From positions 1 through 64,000 of the forward strand of contig NZ_CAKSZA010000006.1 in NCBI RefSeq assembly GCF_934525195.1: a stretch of DNA of 64,000 nucleotides, written 5' to 3'. The translations under genes and the position numbers were made by a program. The stretch's first letter is position 1. Every line of letters starts with the position of its first letter. Of the stretch, positions 50,786 through 61,040 are shown piece after piece. Below the pieces are notes generated by a model. The model had not been told where the DNA came from. It saw nothing but the letters and a program-made list of their open reading frames with translations, and made no database searches. The DNA comes from an uncultured Eubacterium sp. GTDB taxonomy: Bacteria; Bacillota; Clostridia; Oscillospirales; Acutalibacteraceae.

Positions 50786-51861
50786 TAATTTTAGTAATTG
50801 CAAATAACGACATTGGTCTTTATAAGTTTAGAAAAGAATTACTACAAAAGCTAATTGATGATGGTAACGAAGTTTATATTTCATTACCAAATGGCAATTT
50901 GGTACAACCTATGGTAGATATGGGATGTAAATTTATTGATACGGCTGTTGATAGACGAGGTATCAATCCTGTTACAGATTTAAAACTTTTCTTAAATTAT
51001 TGGAAAATGATTGGTAAAGTTAAACCGGATTTTATCATTACATATACTATTAAGCCAAATGTATATGCAGGCATTGTTTCTGCAATCAAGCATAAAAAAT
51101 ATGCAATTAACATTACAGGGCTTGGAACAGCTTTCCAAAAGCAAGGCTTGTTTTTGAAATTGATTGTTATGTTGTACAAGTTTGCTTGTAAGAAAGCACA
51201 CACAGTCATTTTTGAAAATTGTGAGAATATGAAATTGTTTCTTGATTATGGAATTGTGAAAGAGGAGCAATGCTTACTCAATGCAGGTGCCGGTGTTAAT
51301 TTAGAGGAATATCCATTTGAAGAATATCCACCGACAGATAAAACAAGATTTCTTTTTATTGGCAGAATAATGCAAGAAAAAGGAATTGACGAGCTGTTTG
51401 ATGTGGCAAAGAGAATTAAGCATGAATACAATAATGTTGAGTTTGATGTTGTTGGTATGTATGAAGATAACTATGAAGAAATAGTAAATAGGCTTGTTGA
51501 TGATGGAATTATTAATTTCTATGGGTATCAACAGGATGTTAAGCCGTTCGTCAAACAATCGCATTGCTTTGTTCTTCCGTCATGGCATGAGGGGATGGCA
51601 AATACAAATCTTGAATGTGGGGCAATGGGCAGACCTATTATCACAAGCAATATTCATGGTTGTTTGGAGGCTGTTGTTGATGGCAAAACCGGTTATCTTG
51701 TTGAAAAGAAAAATGTAAATGATTTGTATGAAAAAATAAAGCGTTTCATTGAATTGCCATATGATGAAAAGGTCAAAATGGGACAAGCCTCGCGTGATCA
51801 TATTGCCGAGGTGTTTGATAAGAAAAAAGTTGTAGAGAATACTGTTGAAAGATTGTTTTAG
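50782..51861 (+). CDS. GT4 glycosyltransferase
   Basis: A 359-residue GT-B enzyme. N-terminal NGNLVQPMVDMGC, a TYTIKPNVYAGIVSAIK segment often seen in PglA-type enzymes; donor side RFLFIGRIMQEKGIDELFDVAKRI and LPSWHEGMANTNLECGAMGRPIITSNIHGCLE. No membrane segments. It probably adds the second sugar to the lipid-linked precursor, as PglA does after PglC, but the sugar is not known. Confidence 0.85.
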   Translation: MIILVIANNDIGLYKFRKELLQKLIDDGNEVYISLPNGNLVQPMVDMGCKFIDTAVDRRGINPVTDLKLFLNYWKMIGKVKPDFIITYTIKPNVYAGIVSAIKHKKYAINITGLGTAFQKQGLFLKLIVMLYKFACKKAHTVIFENCENMKLFLDYGIVKEEQCLLNAGAGVNLEEYPFEEYPPTDKTRFLFIGRIMQEKGIDELFDVAKRIKHEYNNVEFDVVGMYEDNYEEIVNRLVDDGIINFYGYQQDVKPFVKQSHCFVLPSWHEGMANTNLECGAMGRPIITSNIHGCLEAVVDGKTGYLVEKKNVNDLYEKIKRFIELPYDEKVKMGQASRDHIAEVFDKKKVVENTVERLF

Positions 51862-51865
51862 AATT

Positions 51866-52660
51866 ATGGATAATAAATTAGTTAGCATTATAATGGGTGC
51901 GTATAATGAAGAAAAAACAATAGCTAAGTGTATAGAGTCAATTCTTGCACAGACATATAAAAATTGGGAATTTATAATTTGTGATGATTGCTCAACCGAT
52001 AAAACAAATGAAATTGTTGGTGAGTATGCAGAAAAAGATTCACGAATTAAATTAATAAAGAACAAAACAAACTCAAAGTTAGCGGTATCGCTTAATAATT
52101 GCTTAGCAGTTGCAAAAGGCGAGTATGTTGCACGTATTGATGCTGATGATATTGCTTTACCGGAAAGATTAGAAATACAAGTTAATTTTTTAAACCAACA
52201 TTATGAATTTGCAGTTGTAGGTAGTGCAGTGAAAGTCTTTGATGGAGAAAAAGTATTGTTTGAGCGTTTTAGTAAAACCGAACCGACCAAAGAAGATGTC
52301 TTGCACGGTCCGACTTTTATGCATCCTACTATTATGATGCGTAAGAGAGTATATGATGATTTGGGAGGTTATACTGTATCTCAAAGAACTATGAGGGGGC
52401 AAGATTGGGATTTGTGGTTTAGATTTTATGCAAAAGGGTATACAGGTTATAATCTTAGCGAGGCTTTACTCCTTTATCATGAAAGTCCGGAAGATTATAA
52501 AAAAAGAACTTTAAAAACCGCAAAGGGATATACAAAAACTGCTTTAAATGGATATAAACTCTTGGGTGTTTCCAAGATAAAGTATATATTTGCATTTAAA
52601 CCTATGATTTCGGCTTTGACACCTGAATATTTAAAAAGAAGATTAAGAAAAGAAATTTAA
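51866..52660 (+). CDS. GT2 glycosyltransferase
   Basis: A 264-residue GT-A enzyme: VSIIMGAYNEEKTIAKCIESIL at the start, FIICDDCSTDKTNEI, and the metal-binding ARIDADDIALPERL. The RGQDWDLWFRFYAKG stretch is the acceptor-side ED-type motif (here QDWD). ATG 51866 selected, 4 bases after the previous stop. Confidence 0.88.
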   Translation: MDNKLVSIIMGAYNEEKTIAKCIESILAQTYKNWEFIICDDCSTDKTNEIVGEYAEKDSRIKLIKNKTNSKLAVSLNNCLAVAKGEYVARIDADDIALPERLEIQVNFLNQHYEFAVVGSAVKVFDGEKVLFERFSKTEPTKEDVLHGPTFMHPTIMMRKRVYDDLGGYTVSQRTMRGQDWDLWFRFYAKGYTGYNLSEALLLYHESPEDYKKRTLKTAKGYTKTALNGYKLLGVSKIKYIFAFKPMISALTPEYLKRRLRKEI

Positions 52661-52678
52661 TTGAGTTAGGATTAATTG

Positions 52679-53806
52679 ATGAGTAGCCTTTTGATTTACA
52701 TATCTGTTTTCACGGTTTCTTCAATGATGATATCAATATATAGTGAAAAACGGAGAATGTTTGATTTATTTAGTTTAATAGGGTTAAGTGCACTTGTATT
52801 ATTTGCGGCAGGGCGATATTTTGTAGGAACAGATTTTGTGACATATTGTGCAATATTTGAACGATATGCTAAAACACAATGGAGTAAACTTTTTGATTCT
52901 GTTTCAAGTGAATATCTTTTTGCCTTTATTGCGAAAATCACATATGCAAAAGGAGGACATGCACTAACATATGGCACTTTTGCATTTCTTTTTCTCGTAC
53001 CGGTTTACTGTACATTAAAAAAGCAATATAATGATATTTCATTGGTTACGGCAATGATTATATTTTGCTTTTCTGCTTATGCTTCGGCATTCAATGTTAC
53101 TCGTGAATATATTGCTGTAGCTATTGTTTTTTATTCTTTAAAATATGTATTTAACAATCGTTTTATAAGTTTTGTGTTATGTATACTTGTTGCAACACTT
53201 TTTCATAAATCGGCATTTATAGCTTTAATTTTGTGGATATTATGGAATCATAAGTATAATATTACCATTAAAGGATTTGGAAAAGCCGTAGTTATTTTGG
53301 TAACGGTTATATTTGTGTTTTATTATCAAGATTTAATTAAACTAATGTTTGGTGCTTCAGAAGTCTTCTCTGATTATTTAGGTTATGCAGATGAAGGAAA
53401 AGCAGGACTAAACAGGGACTTTTATTTGTTGTTATTTGAAACGGCGTTTATTTTGCTGTTTTATAAGATTTTGGCAAAGGACAGATATTATGATGAGAGA
53501 ATAGATTATATGATCCTGCTTTCAGTTATCGCTTTGCTTATAAGCATAACAGGTTTCTTTCATCCGCAAGTTAAGCGAATAGCATATTTCTTTTCTATGC
53601 CTGCAAATTTGGTTTTGTTTGGATATATTCCAAAATATTCAAATAAAAAGTATGCATGGCTAATTCAATTGCTAATAATTGTTTATTTTGTATTAAAATT
53701 TATTTTAACATCTTATATTTTGGATCAAGGCGATTTGATTCCTTATGAATTTGATTTGACAAGCAATTATGCCGATGATCCGAGAAATTATTATGTTTTT
53801 GGGTAA
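52679..53806 (+). CDS. EpsG-family polysaccharide polymerase (Wzy-like)
   Basis: A 375-residue integral membrane protein with about ten hydrophobic segments and the EpsG-like features: AAGRYFVGTDFVTYCAIFERYA near residue 45, FNVTREYIAVAIVFYSLKY, and LFHKSAFIALILWIL. It should join repeat units outside the membrane. ATG 52679 rather than TTG 52676. Placed between glycosyltransferases, as in Wzx/Wzy clusters. Confidence 0.85.
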   Translation: MSSLLIYISVFTVSSMMISIYSEKRRMFDLFSLIGLSALVLFAAGRYFVGTDFVTYCAIFERYAKTQWSKLFDSVSSEYLFAFIAKITYAKGGHALTYGTFAFLFLVPVYCTLKKQYNDISLVTAMIIFCFSAYASAFNVTREYIAVAIVFYSLKYVFNNRFISFVLCILVATLFHKSAFIALILWILWNHKYNITIKGFGKAVVILVTVIFVFYYQDLIKLMFGASEVFSDYLGYADEGKAGLNRDFYLLLFETAFILLFYKILAKDRYYDERIDYMILLSVIALLISITGFFHPQVKRIAYFFSMPANLVLFGYIPKYSNKKYAWLIQLLIIVYFVLKFILTSYILDQGDLIPYEFDLTSNYADDPRNYYVFG

Positions 53807-53817
53807 TGGTAATTTAA

Positions 53818-54930
53818 ATGAAGAAAATTTTATTTTTTATAAATTCGCTTGATGGCGGAGGAGCGGAAAAGGTTCTTGTAAATCTTGTAAATAATCTTGA
53901 CAAGGTAAAATATGATGTTACGGTGCAAACAATGTTTGATGTCGGAATAAATAAACGTTTTCTCGCTGATGATATACAGTATAAATATGTGTTTAAAAAG
54001 CCGTTTAGAGGAAATACTCAGCTTTTTAAATTATTCAGTTCAAAGCATTTATATAAAAAGATGATTAAAGAACAATATGATGTTGTTGTGTCTTTCTTTC
54101 AATCTCCCGTTACAAGAATTGTTGCAGGTTGTCCTAATAAAGATACAAAGATAGTGCAATGGATTCATAATGAATTCCATTCAAAGAATAAAATTGCGCA
54201 TTGTTATAGAAACATAAATGAATGTATAGAACTGCAAAAAAAATATAATGCAACTGTTTATGTTTCTGAAACAGTAAAAGATATTTATTTGTCTACTTTC
54301 CCTGAAATTAAAAAAAATGATTATGTTTTGTATAATGTTATTGAGTCTGAAAAAATAGACAAGCTGTCTAAAGAATTAATAGATGAAAAAAATCTTTATA
54401 ATGCTGAAATAACATTGATTAGTGTCGGCCGTTTAGTTCAACAAAAATCATTTGATAGATTATTATCAATAATTAAAAAATTGAAAGACAATGGTAAAGA
54501 TGTTCATTTGTTGTTATTAGGAACAGGTTATCTTGAAGATAAACTAAAAAAGCAAGCAACTGAATTAAGTTTAAACGATAATGTTACTTTTTTAGGTTAT
54601 AAAGAGAATCCCTATAAATATGTAAAAAATGCAGATTTGTTTGTTTGTTCTTCGCTTCATGAAGGATTTAGTACGGCTGTGACAGAATCTTTGATTGTTG
54701 GAACGCCGGTTATTACAACTTTGTGTTCTGGCATGAAGGAATTATTAGGTGACAATGAGTATGGAGTTATAACAGAGAATGATGAAGACGCTTTGTTTGA
54801 GGGATTATTGGATTTGATTGAAAAAAAAGAAAAAATAAATTTTTATAGAAAAAAAGCTTTGGAAAGAGCTAAAAAATTTAATAAGTTAGAAACAATAAAT
54901 AAAGTTGAAAATTTTTTTGATAATTTATAA
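53818..54930 (+). CDS. GT4 glycosyltransferase
   Basis: A 370-residue GT-B glycosyltransferase. FFINSLDGGGAEKVLVNLVNNLDK is the N-terminal Gly-rich loop of PglH/PglJ-like enzymes; donor side ISVGRLVQQKSFDRLLSII, VFVCSSLHEGFSTAVTESLIVGTPVI appears as LFVCSSLHEGFS. Short gap (11 bases) after the polymerase. Confidence 0.86.
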   Translation: MKKILFFINSLDGGGAEKVLVNLVNNLDKVKYDVTVQTMFDVGINKRFLADDIQYKYVFKKPFRGNTQLFKLFSSKHLYKKMIKEQYDVVVSFFQSPVTRIVAGCPNKDTKIVQWIHNEFHSKNKIAHCYRNINECIELQKKYNATVYVSETVKDIYLSTFPEIKKNDYVLYNVIESEKIDKLSKELIDEKNLYNAEITLISVGRLVQQKSFDRLLSIIKKLKDNGKDVHLLLLGTGYLEDKLKKQATELSLNDNVTFLGYKENPYKYVKNADLFVCSSLHEGFSTAVTESLIVGTPVITTLCSGMKELLGDNEYGVITENDEDALFEGLLDLIEKKEKINFYRKKALERAKKFNKLETINKVENFFDNL

Positions 54931-54944
54931 ATAAGGAGACGATT

Positions 54945-55898
54945 ATGAACATTGTTGTTGCAAGTGATGATAATTATGCACCTCATTTGGAAACATTGAT
55001 TGTCTCCATTGGAGAAAATAATAAAACGATTGATTCCATTATTGTTTATATTCTTGATGGAGGCTTGTCTGAACATTCAAAATTATCAATTTTGAGACTC
55101 AAAGATAAATATGCAAATCTTATATTTAAGTTTTATCTTATGACGGAAGAAATAATTCAAAGAAAACTTGGGGGTTCGGTATTAAAAGACAGAAGTCTTT
55201 CTGCCTATGCAAGAATTTTTATTCCTGAAATTATTAATGATAATAGAGCTATATATATGGATGTGGATGCTATTGTAATGGGTGATTTAACGGAATTATA
55301 TGATATTGATATTATTGATTACGCAATCGCAGGTGTAATAGATACTAATCCTATTCAAAGACATAGAAATGTTGGATTAGACGATGAACAAATATATATT
55401 AATACCGGTATGATATTATGGAATTTAGATAAATGCAGAGAAATTGATGCAGTAAAGCAGTGTGTGGACTTCGTGCGTAGTCGTAACGGGGATGTTGATG
55501 CAATGGATCAAGGAACAATAAATGGTGTTTTGGGAAAACAGAATTTGATAAAATCGATTCATCCAAAATATAATACGTTTACAAGTTTGTTTCAATTTGA
55601 TCATAATGAAATTTTATCTTTTTATGGCTTAAATCGTTATTATTTAGATAGTGAAATTATTGAAGCAAGAAAAAATCCTGTTTTTGTACATTTTACACCA
55701 AATATGATAACCAGACCGTGGGTTAAACATTGTAAGCATCCTTTGAAAAATGAGTATTGGAAATACCGCAGGATGACAAGTTATAGTAATGAAATTTTAG
55801 AACCTGATGTGCGAAAAATGAAATTAAAGTTACTTTCATGGGGATATTTTCATTTACCTTTTTTCTTTTTTAAAAAATTATTAGGATTGTTAAAATAA
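54945..55898 (+). CDS. GT8 glycosyltransferase
   Basis: A 317-residue retaining GT8 enzyme: NIVVASDDNYAPHLETLI, the metal motif IYMDVDAIVMGDLTELYD, YINTGMILWNLDKCR, DQGTINGVL and a VHFTPNMITRPW end with HCKHPLKNEYW. GT8 donors are usually UDP-glucose or UDP-galactose, transferred in alpha linkage. The C-terminal basic/aromatic patch (FHLPFFFFKKLLG) may bind the membrane. The next gene overlaps its stop by one base. Confidence 0.88.
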   Translation: MNIVVASDDNYAPHLETLIVSIGENNKTIDSIIVYILDGGLSEHSKLSILRLKDKYANLIFKFYLMTEEIIQRKLGGSVLKDRSLSAYARIFIPEIINDNRAIYMDVDAIVMGDLTELYDIDIIDYAIAGVIDTNPIQRHRNVGLDDEQIYINTGMILWNLDKCREIDAVKQCVDFVRSRNGDVDAMDQGTINGVLGKQNLIKSIHPKYNTFTSLFQFDHNEILSFYGLNRYYLDSEIIEARKNPVFVHFTPNMITRPWVKHCKHPLKNEYWKYRRMTSYSNEILEPDVRKMKLKLLSWGYFHLPFFFFKKLLGLLK

Positions 55899-56941
55899 TG
55901 AATATTTGTTTTTTAGGTCATTATACAGCCGGAGGAACAGAGCGAGCAACATTTTTAGTCGCTAATGAATTGAATAAAAAGCATAAGGTTTTTGTGATTA
56001 ATACTTGTGACAGAAAACCATATTTTAAACTCGATGGTATTACTATGGATTATCTGCAAGGAGGTTCAATGTTTAATCGAGTTGTTTTTCTTACTAAGTA
56101 TTTAAAGCAAAATGAGATAGATGTACTTATAACTGTTGAATCCTTGACAGGAGTTATTTCTATACTTGCAACTAAATTTGCTCATTGCAAGCATATTGTA
56201 TGGGAACATGCAAATTATTATCAAAATCAAGGAAGTAAGTATATTCAGAAAATTCGGCAATTAGAATTAAAAAATGCCGATGCATATGTTGTTTTAACTG
56301 AACGAGATAAAGAAAATTTTGAAAATCACTTTAAAATTAAAACTAAACTAACTCATATTTATAATATTACAGATGAAAGAAAATCAAATGAATATAATAT
56401 AAATTCAAAAATAATTATAAGTGCCGGACATATAAGAAAAATTAAAAATTTTATTATAATTCCTGATATAGCAAAATTTGTTTTTGAAAAGCATCCTGAT
56501 TGGTGCTGGAAGATATACGGTGGAGAAAACGGAGAACAATATCTGGAGTTAAAGCAAAAAATAAAGAATTATGGTTTAGAAAAAAATGTACTTTTATGTG
56601 GTCGATGCAACAATATGGATAAAGCCTATCAAGAAGCTTCAATGTATGTAATGACTTCTTTGCAAGAAGGATTGCCAATGGTTTTGCTTGAAGCTAAATC
56701 AAATGGTTTACCGTTAATTAGTTTTGATATTGAAACGGGACCATCAGAAATTATAAAAGATGGAATAAACGGATATTTGGTACAATCATATGATATTGAA
56801 ATTATGGCAGCGAAAATAAACGAATTGATCGAAAACGATGAATTAAGAGTTTCAATGTCTGACAAATCAAAATTAGGATTGGGAAAATTTAGCAAGGATG
56901 CAATAATTGATAGTTGGATAAATCTTTTGGAGGAAATATGA
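55898..56941 (+). CDS. GT4 glycosyltransferase
   Basis: A 347-residue GT-B enzyme: LGHYTAGGTERATFLVANELNKK, the VWEHANYY loop, and ISAGHIRKIKNFIIIPDIAK with SMYVMTSLQEGLPMVLLEAKSNGLPLI. Like PglH-type enzymes. Coupled at both ends (ATG within the stop codons). Confidence 0.85.
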   Translation: MNICFLGHYTAGGTERATFLVANELNKKHKVFVINTCDRKPYFKLDGITMDYLQGGSMFNRVVFLTKYLKQNEIDVLITVESLTGVISILATKFAHCKHIVWEHANYYQNQGSKYIQKIRQLELKNADAYVVLTERDKENFENHFKIKTKLTHIYNITDERKSNEYNINSKIIISAGHIRKIKNFIIIPDIAKFVFEKHPDWCWKIYGGENGEQYLELKQKIKNYGLEKNVLLCGRCNNMDKAYQEASMYVMTSLQEGLPMVLLEAKSNGLPLISFDIETGPSEIIKDGINGYLVQSYDIEIMAAKINELIENDELRVSMSDKSKLGLGKFSKDAIIDSWINLLEEI

Positions 56942-57936
56942 ATAATCTAATTAGTATAATTGTACCGGTATATAATGCGGAAGCGTATTTAGAAAAGTGC
57001 GTTGAATCTTTAATTAATCAAACTTATAGAAATATAGAGATTATTCTTATTAATGATGGTTCAAATGATAGTAGTGAAAGAATATGTTTAAAATTTGCAA
57101 ATAAAGATAAAAGAGTAAAATATTTTAAGCAAATTAATTCCGGAGCTGCTGCGGCTAGAAACAAAGGCCTCGATAATGCAAGCGGTAATTATATTGGTTT
57201 TGTTGATAGTGACGATTTTGTAGATGAAGATATGTTTGAAGTTTTATTAAAGTTTGCTTTGGATAATGATGCAGATGCTTCTCAAATTTTATCAAGAAGA
57301 GTTACTGACGAGGGAAACATCATTAATCAGCAGTTAATTAATGTTACTGAAAATACAGAATTAGTTTGCTATAATTCAAATCAAGCAATAGAGCATTATT
57401 TGCTTGGGAATCATTCATTGTGGTCTCATTTGTATAGGGCAACTTTATTTAATGATTTAAGAATTCCAGAAGGAATGTCTGGAGAAGATTTAGCAATAAT
57501 TATTCCGTTATATAGTAAAGTTAACAAGGTTGTTAAAATTAATCAGTATAAATATAATTATAGATATAATACAAAAAGCGTGACAAATTCAAAATTAAAT
57601 CAGAGATCAATAAATTTATATTATGAGTATAAAAATCAAATAACGCGCTATTACAATAATCAATATTATGTCGAAATATTAACTTATACGCAGTTTAAAA
57701 CGCTTAATGGAATAATCAATTCTATTGTGTTGTTTGGGGACAGAGGCTTTGATAATAATGAAGAATACTTTAAAAAAGAATTAAAAAGAAATTTCCCAAT
57801 ATTTCAAGCGAATAAGTATATTAGTTTAAATCAAATAAGGAAAATAAAACTTTATTTGTTTTCAAGATCTATTTATAAAAACTTATTAAGAGTGAAAAGA
57901 AAGTATTATAAACGTCCGCTTTATGGAGAAGAATAA
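56938..57936 (+). CDS. GT2 glycosyltransferase
   Basis: A 332-residue GT-A enzyme: ISIIVPVYNAEAYLEKCVESL, ILINDGSNDSSERI, AARNKGLDNASGNYIGFVDSDDFVDEDMFE (DxD equivalent). A C-terminal basic tail (RSIYKNLLRVKRKYYKR). ATG 56938 overlaps the previous stop. Confidence 0.88.
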   Translation: MNNLISIIVPVYNAEAYLEKCVESLINQTYRNIEIILINDGSNDSSERICLKFANKDKRVKYFKQINSGAAAARNKGLDNASGNYIGFVDSDDFVDEDMFEVLLKFALDNDADASQILSRRVTDEGNIINQQLINVTENTELVCYNSNQAIEHYLLGNHSLWSHLYRATLFNDLRIPEGMSGEDLAIIIPLYSKVNKVVKINQYKYNYRYNTKSVTNSKLNQRSINLYYEYKNQITRYYNNQYYVEILTYTQFKTLNGIINSIVLFGDRGFDNNEEYFKKELKRNFPIFQANKYISLNQIRKIKLYLFSRSIYKNLLRVKRKYYKRPLYGEE

Positions 57937-57958
57937 CTTTTATTTATGAGGAAATATA

Positions 57959-59488
57959 ATGAATAATAAAAGAATGGCAATATCGTTAATAGCTAATATT
58001 ATTGCGTTTGCTGTAAATATGGGGATAAATTTTTTTCTGACACCATATATAGTAAATCGTGTTGGATCAGAAGCTTATGGGTTTGTTTCATTGGCTAATA
58101 ATTTTACTAATTATGCGATGATTCTAACAATAGCTTTGAATTCTGTGGCTGGACGTTTTATAACAATAGAATATGAAAATAAAAGATATAATGAAGTACA
58201 AAGATATTTTTCTTCAGCACTTTTTGCTAATATTTTTATGTGTGTTGTTTTATTAATTCCATCGATATTGTGCGTATTCTTTTTAGATTCGATTTTAAGC
58301 ATACCAGAAAAAATAGTAAATGATGTAAAAGTGCTATTTGCTTTTATTTTTTCATCTTTTTTTGTAACATTGATAAATGCTACATATTCTACTTCTTTAT
58401 TTGTTACTAATAGAAAAGATGTCGAAGCACAAAGAAATATAGAATCTTATATTTTAAAAGCCGCAATATTAATTGTTGTGTATATAGTTTTCAAACCGGC
58501 AGTTTATTATATAGGAGTTTCTATGTTGTTGACTTCCGTTTATTTGTTACTGACAAACATTCATTTTACAAAAAAATATTTGAATAAGATACATCCTACT
58601 TTACATTCTGCATCAAAAGAGAAAATTAAAATATTGATCTCATCAGGTATTTGGAATTCTTTGACTAAATTAAGTAATATATTAACTGATGGTTTAGATT
58701 TATTAATAACTAATTTATTTATTGATTCTCAAGCGATGGGGGTACTTTCAATTGCAAAAATCTTACCAAATGTTATTATAACATTGGTAAGCACAATAGC
58801 CGGAGTATTTGTTCCTAATTATACAATTGCATATGCACATAATGATAAAAAAGAATTCATGTTAAAAATTAGGCAGTCAATGATCGTTAGTGGAATTATG
58901 TCAAATATGTTTTTAGTTGTTTTAGTCGTTTTAGGAACTGATTTTTATAGTCTTTGGGTACCTTCTCAAGATAGCAACCAACTTTACAAGTTATCGCTTC
59001 TAACAATAGCTGGAATGATGATAAATGGAGGAATACAGTGTGTTTATAATATTTTTACTGTAGTAAATAAAATTAAGGTAAATGCTATTGTTAATCTTGT
59101 GACAGACTTTGGAATAATTGGAACAGTTTTTTTATTGTTAAAAACAACAAATTTAGGTATATATGCTATTGCTGGCGTAAGTTCTTGTGTAATTATTTTG
59201 AGGAGTATTTTCTTTTCAATACCATATGCCGCTTATTGTTCGAAAATTAAGAAGTGGTTTTTCTATAAACAGGTTATTTTAAATTTAATTGCATTTGGTA
59301 TATCATTGATAATAGTGAGATTTTTTAAACAGCATATTCAAGTTGATTCATGGATTAAGTTGATATTGCAAGCAATGATTAGTTGTGTTATTTCTTTTAT
59401 TGTAAGTTCTTTAATGGTTACAAATAAACAAGATAAAAAAAGTATCTTTTTAAAATTGAAGAAAGGTTTTGGTTATGAAAATTATTAG
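57959..59488 (+). CDS. polysaccharide flippase, Wzx-like
   Basis: A 509-residue membrane protein with about twelve to fourteen hydrophobic segments, of the MOP exporter superfamily: INFFLTPYIVNRVGSEAYGFVSLANNF at the start and SSGIWNSLTKLSNILTDGLDLLITNLFID in the middle. It should flip the undecaprenyl-linked repeat unit across the membrane to the polymerase. Confidence 0.9.
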   Translation: MNNKRMAISLIANIIAFAVNMGINFFLTPYIVNRVGSEAYGFVSLANNFTNYAMILTIALNSVAGRFITIEYENKRYNEVQRYFSSALFANIFMCVVLLIPSILCVFFLDSILSIPEKIVNDVKVLFAFIFSSFFVTLINATYSTSLFVTNRKDVEAQRNIESYILKAAILIVVYIVFKPAVYYIGVSMLLTSVYLLLTNIHFTKKYLNKIHPTLHSASKEKIKILISSGIWNSLTKLSNILTDGLDLLITNLFIDSQAMGVLSIAKILPNVIITLVSTIAGVFVPNYTIAYAHNDKKEFMLKIRQSMIVSGIMSNMFLVVLVVLGTDFYSLWVPSQDSNQLYKLSLLTIAGMMINGGIQCVYNIFTVVNKIKVNAIVNLVTDFGIIGTVFLLLKTTNLGIYAIAGVSSCVIILRSIFFSIPYAAYCSKIKKWFFYKQVILNLIAFGISLIIVRFFKQHIQVDSWIKLILQAMISCVISFIVSSLMVTNKQDKKSIFLKLKKGFGYENY

Positions 59489-60017
59489 TAGAATAAAAAA
59501 ATTATGGTATACATTTACTTGTAACAGCTATAAAATTCAACAGATTAGAAATGAAGAATTTGTAAAAGCAGGTGGAAAATTAGGGAATAACTTTCATGGT
59601 AATGGAACATTTCCTCATGCAGAACCGTATTTGATAGAAATAGGGGATGATGTAACAATTGCAAGCGGCACTCATTGGGTTACTCATGATAATTCTGTAA
59701 TAAAACTAGGAATAAATGCGACTGATTATTTTGGAAAAATAAAAATAGGTAATAATTGCTTTATTGGAACAAATGTGACATTGTTACCGGGGGTTATGCT
59801 TGGTGATAATACAATTGTAGGTGCATCAAGTGTAGTGACAAAAAGTTTTCCAAATGGTAATGTTGTTATTGCGGGTAATCCAGCTAAAATTATTTGTACT
59901 GTCGATGAGTTTAAAGAAAAAAAGAAAAATATTTGCATCAATATTGATGAATTGGGCAGAGATAAAAAGAAAGAAATATTATATTCTTTACCAGAAGAAA
60001 AGTTTGAGCACAAATAA
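59475..60017 (+). CDS. hexapeptide-repeat acetyltransferase
   Basis: A 180-residue left-handed beta-helix enzyme: a short N-terminal helix, IGDDVTIASGTHWVTHDNS with the catalytic His, IGNNCFIGTNVTLLPGVMLGDNTIVGASSVVTKSFPNGNVVIAGNPAKII. It likely O-acetylates a sugar of the repeat unit. Complete, unlike the fragment at 50621. ATG 59475 has GAAAGG eight bases before. Confidence 0.87.
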   Translation: MKIISRIKKLWYTFTCNSYKIQQIRNEEFVKAGGKLGNNFHGNGTFPHAEPYLIEIGDDVTIASGTHWVTHDNSVIKLGINATDYFGKIKIGNNCFIGTNVTLLPGVMLGDNTIVGASSVVTKSFPNGNVVIAGNPAKIICTVDEFKEKKKNICINIDELGRDKKKEILYSLPEEKFEHK

Positions 60018-60036
60018 ATAAAAAAAGAGAAATAGT

Positions 60037-61029
60037 ATGAAAAACGAAAACAGAATTGTCTACATAGATTTTTTTAGAGGAATTGGTATTCTTCTTATGG
60101 TAATGGGTCATATGTCATTTGGCGGGCTGTATGGGTTTGGTCCTGAATTTGATAAGTTTATATACGCTTTTCATATGCCTATGTTCTTTGTTATTTCGGG
60201 ATATTTTTTTCATATGAAAGATAACTATAAGGTGTTTTTTAATCAAAAATTAAAAACGCTAATTTTACCGTATGTATTTTTTGGATTTTGTTATAGTTCT
60301 TTGTGGATATTGTCGAACAAAGCTACAAATTTTAAACCTGTTTTAAGATTATTGTGGAACAATGATTCGGATTTGCCATATGAAGGTGCGCTATGGTTTT
60401 TAACAGCAATCTTTTTTTCATATGTAATTTACGATTTAATACATAGGCTTGTTTATAGAAAAGAATATATATTATTTATAACAGTTATATGCGTTGCAAT
60501 AGGACATTTAACTTGCTTTTATAATATTGATCTTCCGTGGTCATTAGACGCAGCTTTGATAGGAGTTGGTTTAATGTATTTTGGTGAATTGATACACAGG
60601 AAAAAACTATTATATTTGAAGTGGTATTGGTTAATCGCTTTGATTGTTGTAGTTGGACTTGGTATATATTTAAATAAACCTGTAAATATGAATAGTGGAA
60701 TATATGGAAATGTTTTATTATTTTGGATAAATGCAATTGGAGCCACAGTGGTCGGACTGAATTTGAGCAGATTATTGTGCTGTAAATTTTCAAAAAGTAT
60801 AATTATTAATTATTTTTCTTGGATAGGAAATAACTCGATAGTTTTTTTATGCTGTAATCATTTACCGATACTTTTTGTATCAAGGTTTTTATTGCGGTTC
60901 GGATTGTCAAATACAGTTTTAGCAACAATAATTTCAATGATGTTAATTTCGTTTATTTGTTTAGTGTTTATAAATACACCATTAATTTTATTTATAGGAA
61001 AATATAAAAAGAAAAACAATAGAACTTAA
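60037..61029 (+). CDS. acyltransferase family 3 membrane protein
   Basis: A 330-residue membrane enzyme with about ten segments. The family start RIVYIDFFRGIGILLMVMGHM holds the conserved Arg and His; FIYAFHMPMFFVISGYFFHM and EGALWFLTAIFFSYVIYDL follow. It probably decorates the polysaccharide with acetyl or other acyl groups from the membrane. Confidence 0.88.
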   Translation: MKNENRIVYIDFFRGIGILLMVMGHMSFGGLYGFGPEFDKFIYAFHMPMFFVISGYFFHMKDNYKVFFNQKLKTLILPYVFFGFCYSSLWILSNKATNFKPVLRLLWNNDSDLPYEGALWFLTAIFFSYVIYDLIHRLVYRKEYILFITVICVAIGHLTCFYNIDLPWSLDAALIGVGLMYFGELIHRKKLLYLKWYWLIALIVVVGLGIYLNKPVNMNSGIYGNVLLFWINAIGATVVGLNLSRLLCCKFSKSIIINYFSWIGNNSIVFLCCNHLPILFVSRFLLRFGLSNTVLATIISMMLISFICLVFINTPLILFIGKYKKKNNRT

Positions 61030-61040
61030 GAAGGGATATT